NCBI RefSeq assembly: GCF_014596745.1 | Contig: NZ_JABTCF010000001.1 | Location: 868,001-932,000, forward strand | Source of the DNA: Maribacter aquimaris | GTDB taxonomy: Bacteria; Bacteroidota; Bacteroidia; Flavobacteriales; Flavobacteriaceae | Reading direction: 5' to 3' | DNA: 64,000 bases | Shown here: in pieces, positions 44,821-54,412 of the stretch | How the letters are laid out: each line of letters starts with the position of its first letter | Position numbering within the stretch: the first letter of the stretch is position 1 | Position numbers and translations under genes: made by a program | The notes under the pieces: generated by a model | What the model was told of the DNA's origin: nothing | Databases searched by the model: none | Seen by the model: only the letters and a program-made list of their open reading frames with translations

Positions 44821-45714
44821 TTGGAAGAAGAGTTGATCAAAAAATTATCGCTGGATGATTTTATTCAGATAATGGGTGAAGAACCCCAATCTGAAGGCCT
44901 TCACGTGTTTATCTCCAAAAATTTCACCCAAATCCCTGTTACCTACCCTTTTAGAAATTTGGGTAACGATATCCTATTTGTTGAAAAAGGCAACCTAAAA
45001 GTTTCTATTAATTTAATGATCCATACCCTAAAGAAGAATGAGTCTATCGCGGTTGCCCAGAAATCAGTGATTCAAATACTTGAAATCAGTGATGACCTAA
45101 GCGTGATCAATATCAATTTCTCAACAAAGTTCATAGTCGATAATTTTTTCAAAAGCAACAGTATAGATGCCTTTGGTTATTTCACCCATACTAATGCCCC
45201 CAAATTAAAGCTTGGCAAACAAGAGGGAAAGATGTTCAAAATAATGGCACGTATACTGAAGGACAATAATAAAAAAGAGCTGGCCCTATTCAAAGAGGAT
45301 ATCATTAGAAATACTTTCGGTGTCATCGCCTATACGTATGCCGATATCTTTAAACGGACTTATCCCGACCTCAAAGTGGAATTAACTCGACAGGAAGAAT
45401 TGACCATCCGTTTCTGGAATATTCTCCAAGAAAATGTAAAAATTGAAAGGTCAGTCCAATTTTATGCGGATACCCTTAATGTTACTACAGGCCATTTATC
45501 CAAAACCCTCAAGGAAGTCAGTGGCAAAACCGCCTCGCAATTGATTGAGGCTGCCGTAATTATCGAAGCCCGTTTACTCCTGCAAGACCCAAAACTTTCC
45601 ATAGCCCAGATTGCAGAAGAACTAAGCTTTCCCGATCAATCCTTTTTTGGTAAGTACTTTAAAAAACAAATAGGCCTATCCCCTTCTGCCTATAGAAAAA
45701 AAAGTAGTAAATAG
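44821..45714 (+). CDS. AraC-family transcriptional regulator
   Basis: A TTG start gives 297 residues; an in-frame stop lies just upstream and the next Met is near residue 18. The N-terminal part is a cupin-like ligand domain. The C-terminal 100 residues form the double HTH (TGHLSKTLKEVSGKTASQLI, then LSIAQIAEELSFPDQSFFGK and YFKKQIGLSPSAYRK). It precedes the second RND operon by 172 bp in the same direction and is a candidate regulator of it. The inducer is unknown. Confidence 0.85.
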   Translation: MEEELIKKLSLDDFIQIMGEEPQSEGLHVFISKNFTQIPVTYPFRNLGNDILFVEKGNLKVSINLMIHTLKKNESIAVAQKSVIQILEISDDLSVININFSTKFIVDNFFKSNSIDAFGYFTHTNAPKLKLGKQEGKMFKIMARILKDNNKKELALFKEDIIRNTFGVIAYTYADIFKRTYPDLKVELTRQEELTIRFWNILQENVKIERSVQFYADTLNVTTGHLSKTLKEVSGKTASQLIEAAVIIEARLLLQDPKLSIAQIAEELSFPDQSFFGKYFKKQIGLSPSAYRKKSSK

Positions 45715-45886
45715 ACCAATTATCTGTCTAGATTCTAAATTATTCAAGCTCCAAAACGTCAAAATAATCGAATTTGACCAATTTTAGCTTTATTATAACC
45801 TATACCAACGTTTCTAAAAGTTTGAATTTTGCGCCCTGAAATAATAATAACGCAAGAAAAATCAAAACTTAAAAACGTATTTCAAA

Positions 45887-46903
45887 ATGAAAATCCATCA
45901 TTTATTTTTTATAACAGCCCTTCTTATACTTTCCAGTTGTTCCGAAAAAAAGGAAAAAGTAAAGGAATCAAAGGTCCTTAAGGTTGAGATCACCAAAATT
46001 GTTTCCAACACAGAAAATGAAACGTTAAGCTATAGTGGAACCATTGAAGCGGATAATACCGTTTCTTTAGGGTTTATGGTCGCCGGAAGGGTAGCCGAAA
46101 TCTATGCCCAAGAGGGTCAAAAAGTAAAAAAGGGACAACTACTGGCCTCCATCGAAGCAACATCCTATAAAAATGCATACGATATCGCCGATGCGGGACT
46201 CGAATTGGCCAATGACAATTACAAACGGTTAGACGAACTGTATACCAAAGGAAGTTTGCCTGAACGCGATTTTATCGCGGTTAAAGTCGGCCTGGCACAA
46301 GCCAATGCCAACAAGAATATGGCAGCCAAGAATTTGTCCGACACAAAGTTATATGCTCCCTTCGCAGGAATGATCACGGCTAAACTAACCGAAATGGGTG
46401 CTACTGTAGCTCCCGGAGTACCGGCCTTTACCGTTATGAAAACCGATAAGGTGTATGCCAAAGCCTCTATCAGTGAATCGGAAATCTCAAAACTCAAAGT
46501 AGGATCCGAAGCCCAGATAGAAATTCCATCGATGCACAAGACCTTTACTGGAAAGGTTGCTATCGTTAACCTAAGTGCAGACGCAGTTACCAGAACCTTT
46601 AACGTTAAGGTTCGTCTGGACAATAGTGAAAACCAACTGCTTCCCGGAATGATCTCAAACATAAAGATCCATACCGATAACAACCAAGAAGTAATCAGCA
46701 TACCGGCACAGGCCGTCGTTCGCGATATCAACGATATCACTTATGCCTTTATCGTTGAAAACAATAAAGCGATTAAGAAGCGTGTGGATATCGGTGACTT
46801 TAAGGGGAACCAGGTGGTTATTACCAAAGGCATATCCGCCGGGGACTTATTGATTTCAAAAGGATACACGAATGTTAAAGATGGTCAGGAAGTAACCTTT
46901 TAA
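45887..46903 (+). CDS. RND periplasmic adaptor (HlyD family) lipoprotein
   Basis: The 338-residue lipoprotein (lipobox LILSSC, Cys about 18) has a barrel-sandwich hybrid (GRVAEIYAQEGQKVKKGQLL), a short coiled hairpin, the second half (TKLYAPFAGMITAKLTEMG) and a membrane-proximal barrel (VRDINDITYAFIVENNKAIK). It is first of a three-gene unit: adaptor, RND-TolC fusion (21 bp later) and TetR. It is of the MexA/AcrA type without metal-binding insertions. Confidence 0.93.
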   Translation: MKIHHLFFITALLILSSCSEKKEKVKESKVLKVEITKIVSNTENETLSYSGTIEADNTVSLGFMVAGRVAEIYAQEGQKVKKGQLLASIEATSYKNAYDIADAGLELANDNYKRLDELYTKGSLPERDFIAVKVGLAQANANKNMAAKNLSDTKLYAPFAGMITAKLTEMGATVAPGVPAFTVMKTDKVYAKASISESEISKLKVGSEAQIEIPSMHKTFTGKVAIVNLSADAVTRTFNVKVRLDNSENQLLPGMISNIKIHTDNNQEVISIPAQAVVRDINDITYAFIVENNKAIKKRVDIGDFKGNQVVITKGISAGDLLISKGYTNVKDGQEVTF

Positions 46904-46924
46904 TTCAAGCAAAGTCAACAAACG

Positions 46925-49900
46925 ATGAAAAAAGTAAAGATAAATTTTATAGAGGCAGCAATGAAATACCGCGAGGTAACCATTGTTTTCACCATACTTT
47001 TAATGGCTTTTGGACTGTATGCCGTATTTACCATGCCCCGAAGCGAAGATCCCGAGATTACCGTTAGAAAAGGGCTTGTCATTGCAGCGTATCCAGGCGC
47101 CGATGAGCTTCAGGTAGAACAACAGCTCACCGAAAAAATAGAACAATACCTATTCAGTTTTGAGGAAGTTAAAAAAGATGAGACCATTTCAGATACCAAA
47201 GCCGGACAAGTGGTCATTACCGTTGAACTGAACGAAAACGTAAAGGACACCGATAGGTTTTGGTCAACCCTGCAAAATGGGCTGAACACTACTTTTAGAA
47301 TGAACTATACCTTGCCCAATGGCATCGTAGGCCCTATTGTAAACAGTAATTTTGGCGATGTTGTAGCCCAAATGATAACCGTTTCCGCCCCCGGTAGAAG
47401 CTATGCCGAAATCGAAACTTATTTGGATAAACTCGAAGACGGACTCAAAACCATTGATGAGACTTCCAAAATAAATAGGTATGGGGAACAGAAAGAACAA
47501 ATCTATGTTACCCTGAACAATGAGAAGTTAAAACAATACGGGGTTGGTATTTCCAGTATTGCACAGACCATACAGACCCAGAATGCCACAGGTTATTCCG
47601 GTGAAATACAGTTACAAAGTGCTACTGCCAATGTATTCACCAAAAACCAATACAAGAGCACGGCAGATTTGGGAAATCAGATCATTTATAGTGAACCCAA
47701 TGGAAAGACCCTCCGCTTAAAAGACTTTGCGACCATTGAGCGTAGGTATGAGGAAGAAGAAAGCTACATCCAAGTAGACAAACAACGTGTTACCATGTTG
47801 TCCATTGCAATGCAGCCCGGTAACAATATCGTAAAGTTCGGTGAAAAAGTAGACGGTAAAATAGAAGAAGTAAAGCAATTTTTGCCCCAAGATGTTCAAA
47901 TCAAGACCATTGTAAACCAACCTGAAGTGGTAAAAGAAAGTATAAACCACTTTATGCTCGAATTCATTATAGCAATATCCGCAGTTATCATAGTGGTGAT
48001 TCTACTATTGCCTTTTAGGGTTGCGGTTGTTTCGGCGCTAGCCTGCCCTATCGCCATAATCATCACTTTTGGTATATTGAACATGATCGGCATCGAAATC
48101 CACCAAGTATCCCTTGCCGCATTGATTATTGTTCTCGGTATGGTAGTGGACAATGCCATTGTTGTGGTAGATAATTATATTGAAAAGTTAGATGAAGGTA
48201 TTGACCGATGGACGGCTGCATGGCAGGCCGCAACCCAATTGATGGTCCCCATCTTTACAGCTACCTTGGCCATTATCTTTGCTTTTTTACCTTTGGCCCT
48301 TTTCCTAAATGGATTGGCTAAGGAGTTTATACAATCCTTACCAATTGCCGTGGCCATCGCCTTGTTCACCTCATTTTTGGTGGCCATCTTACTTACCCCA
48401 TATATGTGTTATGTTTCCATTAAAAAAGGACTGAAGCATAAGGTCAGTGAACGTCCTCCGAAATTATCGCTGCTCGATCGCTTACAAATGAAATTCAACA
48501 ATTGGTTGGACTATAGTTTTCGCCACCCCAAGATAACCTTGGCCATAGGTACTGCTTCCATCATCCTGGCTTTTATCATCGCAGGAAATACGGAACAGGA
48601 ATTGTTTCCGACAGCAGAAAGAAACCAATTCAACCTTGAAGTTTGGTTGCCCAATGGCTATCCATTGGAAGAAACGGAAAAAGTGGTCAACCGTATTGAG
48701 GATGAAATAAGAAACGACGATCGTATTGTAACCATAGCCAGTTTCGTAGGTACCAGTTCCCCACGTTTTCACAGTACCTATGCCCCCGAAGTACCCCGTG
48801 AGAATTTCGCCCAGATATTCATTACGACCACAGGGAATGAGGAGACCGATGAACTGGCCACGGAATACCTGAAAAAATTCGATGGTTTTATTCCTGACGG
48901 TTATATTCGGGTACGTCAATTGGCCCTTAAGGAATCCCCAGCACCTATAGAGGTCCGTATTGTAGGTGAAGATATGAACGCTCAAAAAAAGGTGGCAGAG
49001 AAAGTAGAGGGCATTCTTGAAAATGCAGAAGGTACCAACTGGGTCAGGACCACCTATCAAGACGATTATTTTGGGATCAAAGTCAATTTGGACGACAATA
49101 AAGCCAACCGGGTCGGGGTTACCAACGCTATGGTTTCACAAACGTTGGGGGCCGGATTAAGTGGTTATCCTGTTTCCACGCTTTATGAAGGCGATAAACC
49201 TGTGGATATCGTATTGCGTTTGGATGCCGAAAACAGGAACGACATCGATGATCTTGGGGAGGTGGGTATCCCTACCATGTATGGCACCAAGATACCATTA
49301 AAAGAAATCGCATCAATTTCCCCTGAATGGCATACTGGGGTTATTTCCCGCAGAAATGGTTTAAGAACCCTGACCGTTAGGTCAGAGGCCCAAATGGGGA
49401 TAAAGGCAGCCACAATACTTGACAAAATAAAACCTACCATAGACCAAATGGAACTACCAGAGGGTATAACCATTAATTATGGGGGTGAATATGAGAGTTC
49501 TGCAGAAACAATGCCCCCAATGGCCACCTCTTTGGCCGTTAGTTTGGTACTTATATTTTTGGTGTTGATGTTCCAATTTAAAAACTTCACTAGGGTGCTT
49601 ATCGTATTGGCAACATTCCCCTTGAGTTTATTAGGCGCGTTCCTAGGATTAAAACTGACTGGAAATCCATTTGGCTTTACCGCATTTATGGGTGTAGTCA
49701 GCCTTATAGGAATCGTAGTACGGAACGGAATTATCCTGGTCGATTATGCCGACGAATTGGCCATTGACCATAACTACTCTATAAAAGGAGCTGCCAAAGC
49801 CGCTGGAAAAAGGAGAATGCGCCCCATATTCCTGACCTCAGCTGCAGCTGCCGTAGGTGTGGTGCCGATGATCGTGGGCAAATCACCTTTATGGGCGCCA

Positions 49901-51343
49901 TTAGGCAGTGTATTGGCCGTAGGACTAATTGTATCCATGGTACTGACCTTGTTTATTATCCCTATTCTATATTACAAATTCGCTAAAAAGGAGTATCCAA
50001 GAGATCACGCCAGACCTATGGATAATAAAATTCAATACAAACCCAATCATTTTAGTAAAATCAAAATGAAACTGGCCAAGATCATGCCTTTTTTCATGTT
50101 CCTTCTGGTTTTTCAGACCGGTTTGGGACAAGAAAAACCTTTGAGCTTAGAAAATGTAAAAGCACTTGCCCTTAAAAACAACAAGGAGATAGTCAAGGAG
50201 CAATACAATCTTGATGCCGCCAATGCTGCCCAAAAAGCGACAAAAACGGCCGATAAACCCTCTTTGGACGCCAGTGCCATGGGTATCTATCTCGATAATC
50301 CACCCTTAGGGTTATTACCCGATTACACCGTGTACTCAACTTTAGGGGTTTCCCAGGTACTTTACGCAGGGGGCAAGGTAAGTACCGCTAAAAAGATGGC
50401 AAAAACCGGGGTTGACCTCCAAACCTCCCAAAAGGATTTGACCCAAAGCAATGTGTTGTTACAGGTGGAAAACACGTATTGGCAACTCGTAAATGTTAAG
50501 GGGAAAGTTGCTTTGGCCGAGAAATACCAAAAATTATTGAAAGGGCTTTTGACCGATTTAACCAATCTGTACGATGCGGGTCTTACCTATAAAAATGATC
50601 TCTTGAAAGTACAGGTAGAATCGAACCAAGCGGAGCTTGACCTCATGACGGCCAATGACAACCTACACATGCTCAAGCTTCAATTAGCCCAATTGGCGGG
50701 ATTGCCCAACACCAATTTCGAGGTTGATGGTTCCATAAACGAAGAAGACCTTTTGGTAGAAGAAGTTTTGATTGATATCGCAGTTGAAAACCGACCAGAA
50801 ATCGCAATGCTCCAAAATGCGGTTAAACTGGGTGACCTGCAAACCGATTTATTAAAGGCTGAAAGAAAACCTACTTTGGGAATCAGTTTTTCAGAATCCT
50901 ATTTATATGGAGACAATATAAATGCTGCTGAAGCGGAAGACCATATGACCAACTTTGCCGGCTTGGCAAGCCTTAATATCCCCATTTTTGATTGGGGGGG
51001 GCGAAAACATAAGGTGAAAGAACAGCGTTTTAAGGTAGAAGCCCAAAAAGCGGAATTGGAAAGAACCAAAGAATTGGTGGCCATTGAAATCCAAAACGCC
51101 TATTTAGAGATAAACCAATCCATAAAAAGAGTGGATATCGCCAAGAAATCAATGCTCCAGGCCGATGAGAACCTGAAGCTTCACCAAGATAGATTCGATG
51201 CTGGAACTATTAGCGGTAGCGATGTCCTGGAAGCCCAGGTATTATGGCAAAAAGCCTATTCGGATTTAATTGACGCCAAAGCCAATTACAATATCCGCAA
51301 AGCAGCATATTTCAAAAGTATTGGCGAATTGAATATTCAATAA
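46925..51343 (+). CDS. RND efflux permease fused in frame to a TolC-type outer-membrane channel
   Basis: The 1472-residue frame has an RND permease in residues 1-1035: the TM4 relay LGMVVDNAIVVVDNY, where Asp409 is kept but the usual next Asp is Asn410, and TM10-12 with GVVSLIGIVVRNGIILVDYA. After a short linker, MKLAKIMPFFMFLLVFQTGLG (from Met1048, 50066) is a signal-peptide-like segment. A 425-residue TolC domain with two OEP repeats follows. No stop codon separates the parts. The internal hydrophobic segment could act as another membrane helix or a cleaved signal that releases the channel. RND-TolC fusions are known in Bacteroidetes, mainly for metal pumps; this one is AcrB-like. Confidence 0.9.
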   Translation: MKKVKINFIEAAMKYREVTIVFTILLMAFGLYAVFTMPRSEDPEITVRKGLVIAAYPGADELQVEQQLTEKIEQYLFSFEEVKKDETISDTKAGQVVITVELNENVKDTDRFWSTLQNGLNTTFRMNYTLPNGIVGPIVNSNFGDVVAQMITVSAPGRSYAEIETYLDKLEDGLKTIDETSKINRYGEQKEQIYVTLNNEKLKQYGVGISSIAQTIQTQNATGYSGEIQLQSATANVFTKNQYKSTADLGNQIIYSEPNGKTLRLKDFATIERRYEEEESYIQVDKQRVTMLSIAMQPGNNIVKFGEKVDGKIEEVKQFLPQDVQIKTIVNQPEVVKESINHFMLEFIIAISAVIIVVILLLPFRVAVVSALACPIAIIITFGILNMIGIEIHQVSLAALIIVLGMVVDNAIVVVDNYIEKLDEGIDRWTAAWQAATQLMVPIFTATLAIIFAFLPLALFLNGLAKEFIQSLPIAVAIALFTSFLVAILLTPYMCYVSIKKGLKHKVSERPPKLSLLDRLQMKFNNWLDYSFRHPKITLAIGTASIILAFIIAGNTEQELFPTAERNQFNLEVWLPNGYPLEETEKVVNRIEDEIRNDDRIVTIASFVGTSSPRFHSTYAPEVPRENFAQIFITTTGNEETDELATEYLKKFDGFIPDGYIRVRQLALKESPAPIEVRIVGEDMNAQKKVAEKVEGILENAEGTNWVRTTYQDDYFGIKVNLDDNKANRVGVTNAMVSQTLGAGLSGYPVSTLYEGDKPVDIVLRLDAENRNDIDDLGEVGIPTMYGTKIPLKEIASISPEWHTGVISRRNGLRTLTVRSEAQMGIKAATILDKIKPTIDQMELPEGITINYGGEYESSAETMPPMATSLAVSLVLIFLVLMFQFKNFTRVLIVLATFPLSLLGAFLGLKLTGNPFGFTAFMGVVSLIGIVVRNGIILVDYADELAIDHNYSIKGAAKAAGKRRMRPIFLTSAAAAVGVVPMIVGKSPLWAPLGSVLAVGLIVSMVLTLFIIPILYYKFAKKEYPRDHARPMDNKIQYKPNHFSKIKMKLAKIMPFFMFLLVFQTGLGQEKPLSLENVKALALKNNKEIVKEQYNLDAANAAQKATKTADKPSLDASAMGIYLDNPPLGLLPDYTVYSTLGVSQVLYAGGKVSTAKKMAKTGVDLQTSQKDLTQSNVLLQVENTYWQLVNVKGKVALAEKYQKLLKGLLTDLTNLYDAGLTYKNDLLKVQVESNQAELDLMTANDNLHMLKLQLAQLAGLPNTNFEVDGSINEEDLLVEEVLIDIAVENRPEIAMLQNAVKLGDLQTDLLKAERKPTLGISFSESYLYGDNINAAEAEDHMTNFAGLASLNIPIFDWGGRKHKVKEQRFKVEAQKAELERTKELVAIEIQNAYLEINQSIKRVDIAKKSMLQADENLKLHQDRFDAGTISGSDVLEAQVLWQKAYSDLIDAKANYNIRKAAYFKSIGELNIQ

Positions 51344-51346
51344 CGT

Positions 51347-51958
51347 ATGGAAACGGCATCTTACAGCAAAAAAGACCTCATCTTGGAAAAGGCCACCACC
51401 ATGTTCACCGAATATGGTATTCACAGCCTATCAATGGATGATGTTGCCAATGCATGTGGCGTTTCCAAAAGAACAATATATAAATACTATCAAAACAAAG
51501 CGGACCTTATAGATCAAATAATCACCAAAAAAATAGAAACTTTTAAAAATAGCATTGAGGATATTACAATGAATTCTGAAAATGCCGTTGTAGAGTTGCA
51601 TCGTTTTTTCAAACTCTACAAAGTAGTAATATCCTCTTATACCCCCACATTGATTAGGGATATTAAACGTTATAACCTTCAAATTTCATTAAAGTTTTCA
51701 AGAATCAACAATGATATAATTTTACCTTTTGTATACAATAATATTGAAAAAGGGCAAGTAGAAGGCCTTTATAAGGAACAATTAAATCAAGAAGACCTTA
51801 GTGAATCCATTCTGAACATGCTAAACTATATTTTTACCGATGATTCGGTCACCGATATTGAAAACGTTCACAAAACCTTGGATTTTTTTGGAAAACTATT
51901 GATGCATCGTTTGGTTACGCTTAAAGGATTGGAATCGCTAAATGCCCTGAATTTGTAA
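51347..51958 (+). CDS. TetR-family transcriptional regulator
   Basis: The 203-residue protein has an N-terminal TetR HTH (ILEKATTMFTEYGIHSLSMD, then VANACGVSKRTIYKYYQNK) and an alpha-helical ligand domain with no recognised subfamily. It begins 3 bp after the fusion gene, so it is the last gene of the efflux unit and probably represses it in response to a pump substrate. Placement downstream rather than divergent is less usual for TetR repressors of pumps. Confidence 0.9.
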   Translation: METASYSKKDLILEKATTMFTEYGIHSLSMDDVANACGVSKRTIYKYYQNKADLIDQIITKKIETFKNSIEDITMNSENAVVELHRFFKLYKVVISSYTPTLIRDIKRYNLQISLKFSRINNDIILPFVYNNIEKGQVEGLYKEQLNQEDLSESILNMLNYIFTDDSVTDIENVHKTLDFFGKLLMHRLVTLKGLESLNALNL

Positions 51959-52123
51959 CTCAATTTCAAGGATATAAATAAACCCCTGTGGATTCTAAAT
52001 CCATAGTTTTAAATAAAAGAATAAAATACGTTTTAAAGTCAGTTTGTCATCCCGAATTAGGTTCTAAGAGGAATCCCATGAGTATACGATTCCCCCTCAT
52101 TCATTCTTTAGTTCCCCCAATAA

Positions 52124-52162
52124 AAGACCCCTTGTATGCAATAGATATAAGGGGTTTTGTTT
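52124..52162 (+). terminator. Possible terminator after the RND-TetR unit
   Basis: ACCCCTT and AAGGGGT form a 7-bp stem with a 15-nt loop, followed by TTTGTTTT. It lies about 170 bp past the TetR gene. Confidence 0.55.
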
Positions 52163-52180
52163 TGGTATATGACCTTTTGA

Positions 52181-52577
52181 GGTCTCGACTGCGCTCGACC
52201 TGACAAACCTCGATTGTGCTATTGGATTAGCAGTATTGCAAAAACATATTGTTTTGTGACCCTGTCCGGTCAGTAGAAATGAAAATCATTCCGATAATAG
52301 GACTGATGAGGTCTCGACTGCGCTCGACCTGACATACCTCGACTGGGCAACTTGATTAGCAGTATTGCAAAAACATATTGTTTTGTGACCCTGTCCGGTC
52401 AGTAGAAATGAATATCATTCCGATAATAGGACTGATGAGGTCTCGACTGCGCTATTTGATCAACATGATTCTATAACTATGTCCAGTCAGTGGAAATGAC
52501 GATCATTTTGATTATATATCTCAAAAAAATAAGGTCTCGACTGCGCTCGACCTGACATACCTCGACTGCGCTAGACC
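52181..52577 (-). repeat. Left cluster of palindromic 20-bp repeats (GGTCTCGACTGCGCTCGACC sense)
   Basis: Copies at 52181-52200, 52310-52329, 52439-52453 (truncated) and 52533-52552, plus a degenerate one near 52560-52577. The first three are spaced 129 bp apart and share long flanking sequence (a direct repeat). Complete copies are followed by TGACA. Confidence 0.9.
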
Positions 52578-52681
52578 TGACAAACATAAACTTCTTTAGG
52601 ATTACATCGCCATATGGTAGTTTGCAATTAAAGTCGAAAAGTCTTCCTATTCGGCGAAATCATTAACTTAATAACCCGTCC

Positions 52682-53377
52682 GGTCGAGCGCAGTCGAGAC
52701 CTTTTAAAGGGTCAGCATTAATCCAAAAACATGTTCTAGGTTTCGTTGACAACCCATGATGTCATATGATTACACAAAAAATATTAATTTGTACCAATGT
52801 CCGGTCGAGCGCAGTCGAGACCTCCTTTTGATTACCTAAAGCCAGAAACCTGAACTGCATTCATAGTCCTAAAAGCCCCATTTTTATACCCCTGTCCGGT
52901 CGAGCGCAGTCGAGACCTTTTAACGGGTCAGACTTGATCTGAAATCACGGACCAGGTATCGTTCACAACCATAATGCCTTATGATTCCTCAAAAATATTA
53001 TTAATTAGTACCAATGTCCGGTCGAGTGCAGTCGAGACCTTTTAACGGGTCAGCCTTGACCCAAAAACATGTATTAGGTTTCATTGATAGCCCTTGATGC
53101 GATATGATTCCTCAAAAAAATCATAACGTATACCCCTGTCCGGTCGAGCGCAGTCGAGACCTCCTTTTGATTACCTAAAGCCAGAAACCTGAACTGCATT
53201 CATAGTCCTAAAAGCCCCATTTTTATACCCCTGTCCGGTCGAGCGCAGTCGAGACCTTTTAACGGGTCAGACTTGATCTGAAATCACGGACCAGGTATCG
53301 TTCACAACCATAATGCCTTATGATTCCTCAAAAAAATCATAACGTATACTCCTGTCCGGTCGAGCGCAGTCGAGACC
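52682..53377 (+). repeat. Right cluster of palindromic 20-bp repeats in opposite orientation
   Basis: Seven copies of GGTCGAGCGCAGTCGAGACC at 52682, 52803, 52898, 53020 (one mismatch), 53142, 53237 and 53358, most preceded by TGTCC. The spacings are 121, 95, 122, 122, 95 and 121 bp. Orientation is opposite to the left cluster, so transcripts from both sides read the same sense of the repeat. Confidence 0.92.
52798..53334. repeat. 198-bp exact direct repeat (52798-52995 and 53137-53334)
   Basis: The two copies are identical as read, offset by 339 bp, and each contains two of the palindromic elements plus their spacer. This points to a recent tandem duplication or to gene conversion. Confidence 0.85.
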
Positions 53378-53449
53378 TTTTAACGGGTCAGCCATAACAT
53401 AGAATCCTGGACTACGCCCATAGCCCAGGAAACCTTGCCTTATTTTTGA

Positions 53450-53917
53450 TCACATCCTCAATTTAATGAACACCTCGTGTGTACCGTTGGATTGTGATGC
53501 TATCGCGTTATCGAAAGGGGCCTCATAGGCATATCCCATATTGATCCAATTCGCGGCATTGAAGATGAAAAGCCCCCCCAAACCTTCCCGAATCCTGTAC
53601 GAGGGACCTATCTCCACTCTATCATTAAAACAGAATGCCGCCGTAATATCGATTGAAAGCGGGGTAGCCTCTACATACCTGAACATCGTGGAAGGCCGGA
53701 ATAGAATACCCTTGGAAAGCTGAAAATCATACCCCCCGGCCAAATACACATGTGCCTTACCTGCAGCAAACGTTGCGAGGCCGTCTTCTTCCTCTAACCT
53801 ATCATTGCTCAATAGTGCCGGTACCGAAAGGGAGGCAAAAAAACGTTCCCCTTTAAGTAATGCCCCAACACCTACGTTCGGTTTAAAACTACCGTCGATA
53901 TCGTTTAAAATACCCAC
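53450..53917 (-). pseudogene. Truncated PorP/SprF-type membrane protein (C-terminal half)
   Basis: The 155-residue frame (GTG start, stop codon shortly upstream) matches the C-terminal beta-strand region of PorP/SprF proteins associated with type IX secretion and gliding: FKPNVGVGALLKGERFFASL, AKAHVYLAGGYDFQLSKGI, FNDRVEIGPSYRIREGLGG, ending HEVFIKLRM. Full members have about 300 residues, a signal peptide and a preceding N-terminal half, all absent here. It borders the repeat array, so rearrangement may have removed the rest. No PorP partner (a large adhesin gene) is next to it. Confidence 0.75.
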
Positions 53918-54412
53918 AAAAAGAAAGTAGAATTTCCATTAACGGACTTTCTGGCAAAAAATGAAATTGCCAATACCATCCCGAAAACACCAAGAACTAA
54001 GAAAATATTTTGCAAATTGTAGGTTATTACATATTTGTGGTGATAATCGTAAAATTAATTTTTTTTCAATACAAACAAATGACCAGTAGAACTTTCTTGC
54101 TTTTTTATATAATATTACCAGATTTGGATTAACGTATTGCCAATCTAATAAAATACATACCTCTTAAATACGAGAGATAGAAACCATATCTTATATTTCT
54201 TTTCCATTGAACCTAAAAAAAGCCTAAAATTGATTCCAAGGTCTAACCGTAATGAAACAATCTTCTGTTCGGTAGATATTCAAAACAAACATAAAATAAT
54301 CAGTTTTCTTCGAATTACCCATTGATGTGAACAACCGCAACTGGAGAAAGGTACCTTTATGGTCTATATTGATATTAGGGTCCAAAAAACATCCCTTTTC
54401 CCATACAATAAC
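53918..54412. other. Intergenic region, nothing recognised
   Basis: About 495 AT-rich bases between the PorP/SprF relic and the acyl-CoA-dehydrogenase-like gene. No supported ORF, hairpin or operator was found. A hydrophobic frame near 53920-54040 leftward lacks a start codon. Confidence 0.4.

Larger units (their letters stand above)
51959..53449. other. Repeat-filled intergenic region between convergent units
   Basis: The gap holds a possible terminator (52124-52162) and an array of 20-bp palindromic repeats in two opposite-facing clusters. The repeat features are listed separately. No coding region is visible. Confidence 0.8.

Noticed and set aside
52181-53377. CRISPR array
   Set aside because: The repeats are 20 bp with 75-110-bp spacers, they change orientation, and spacers are duplicated. 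No cas gene is near.
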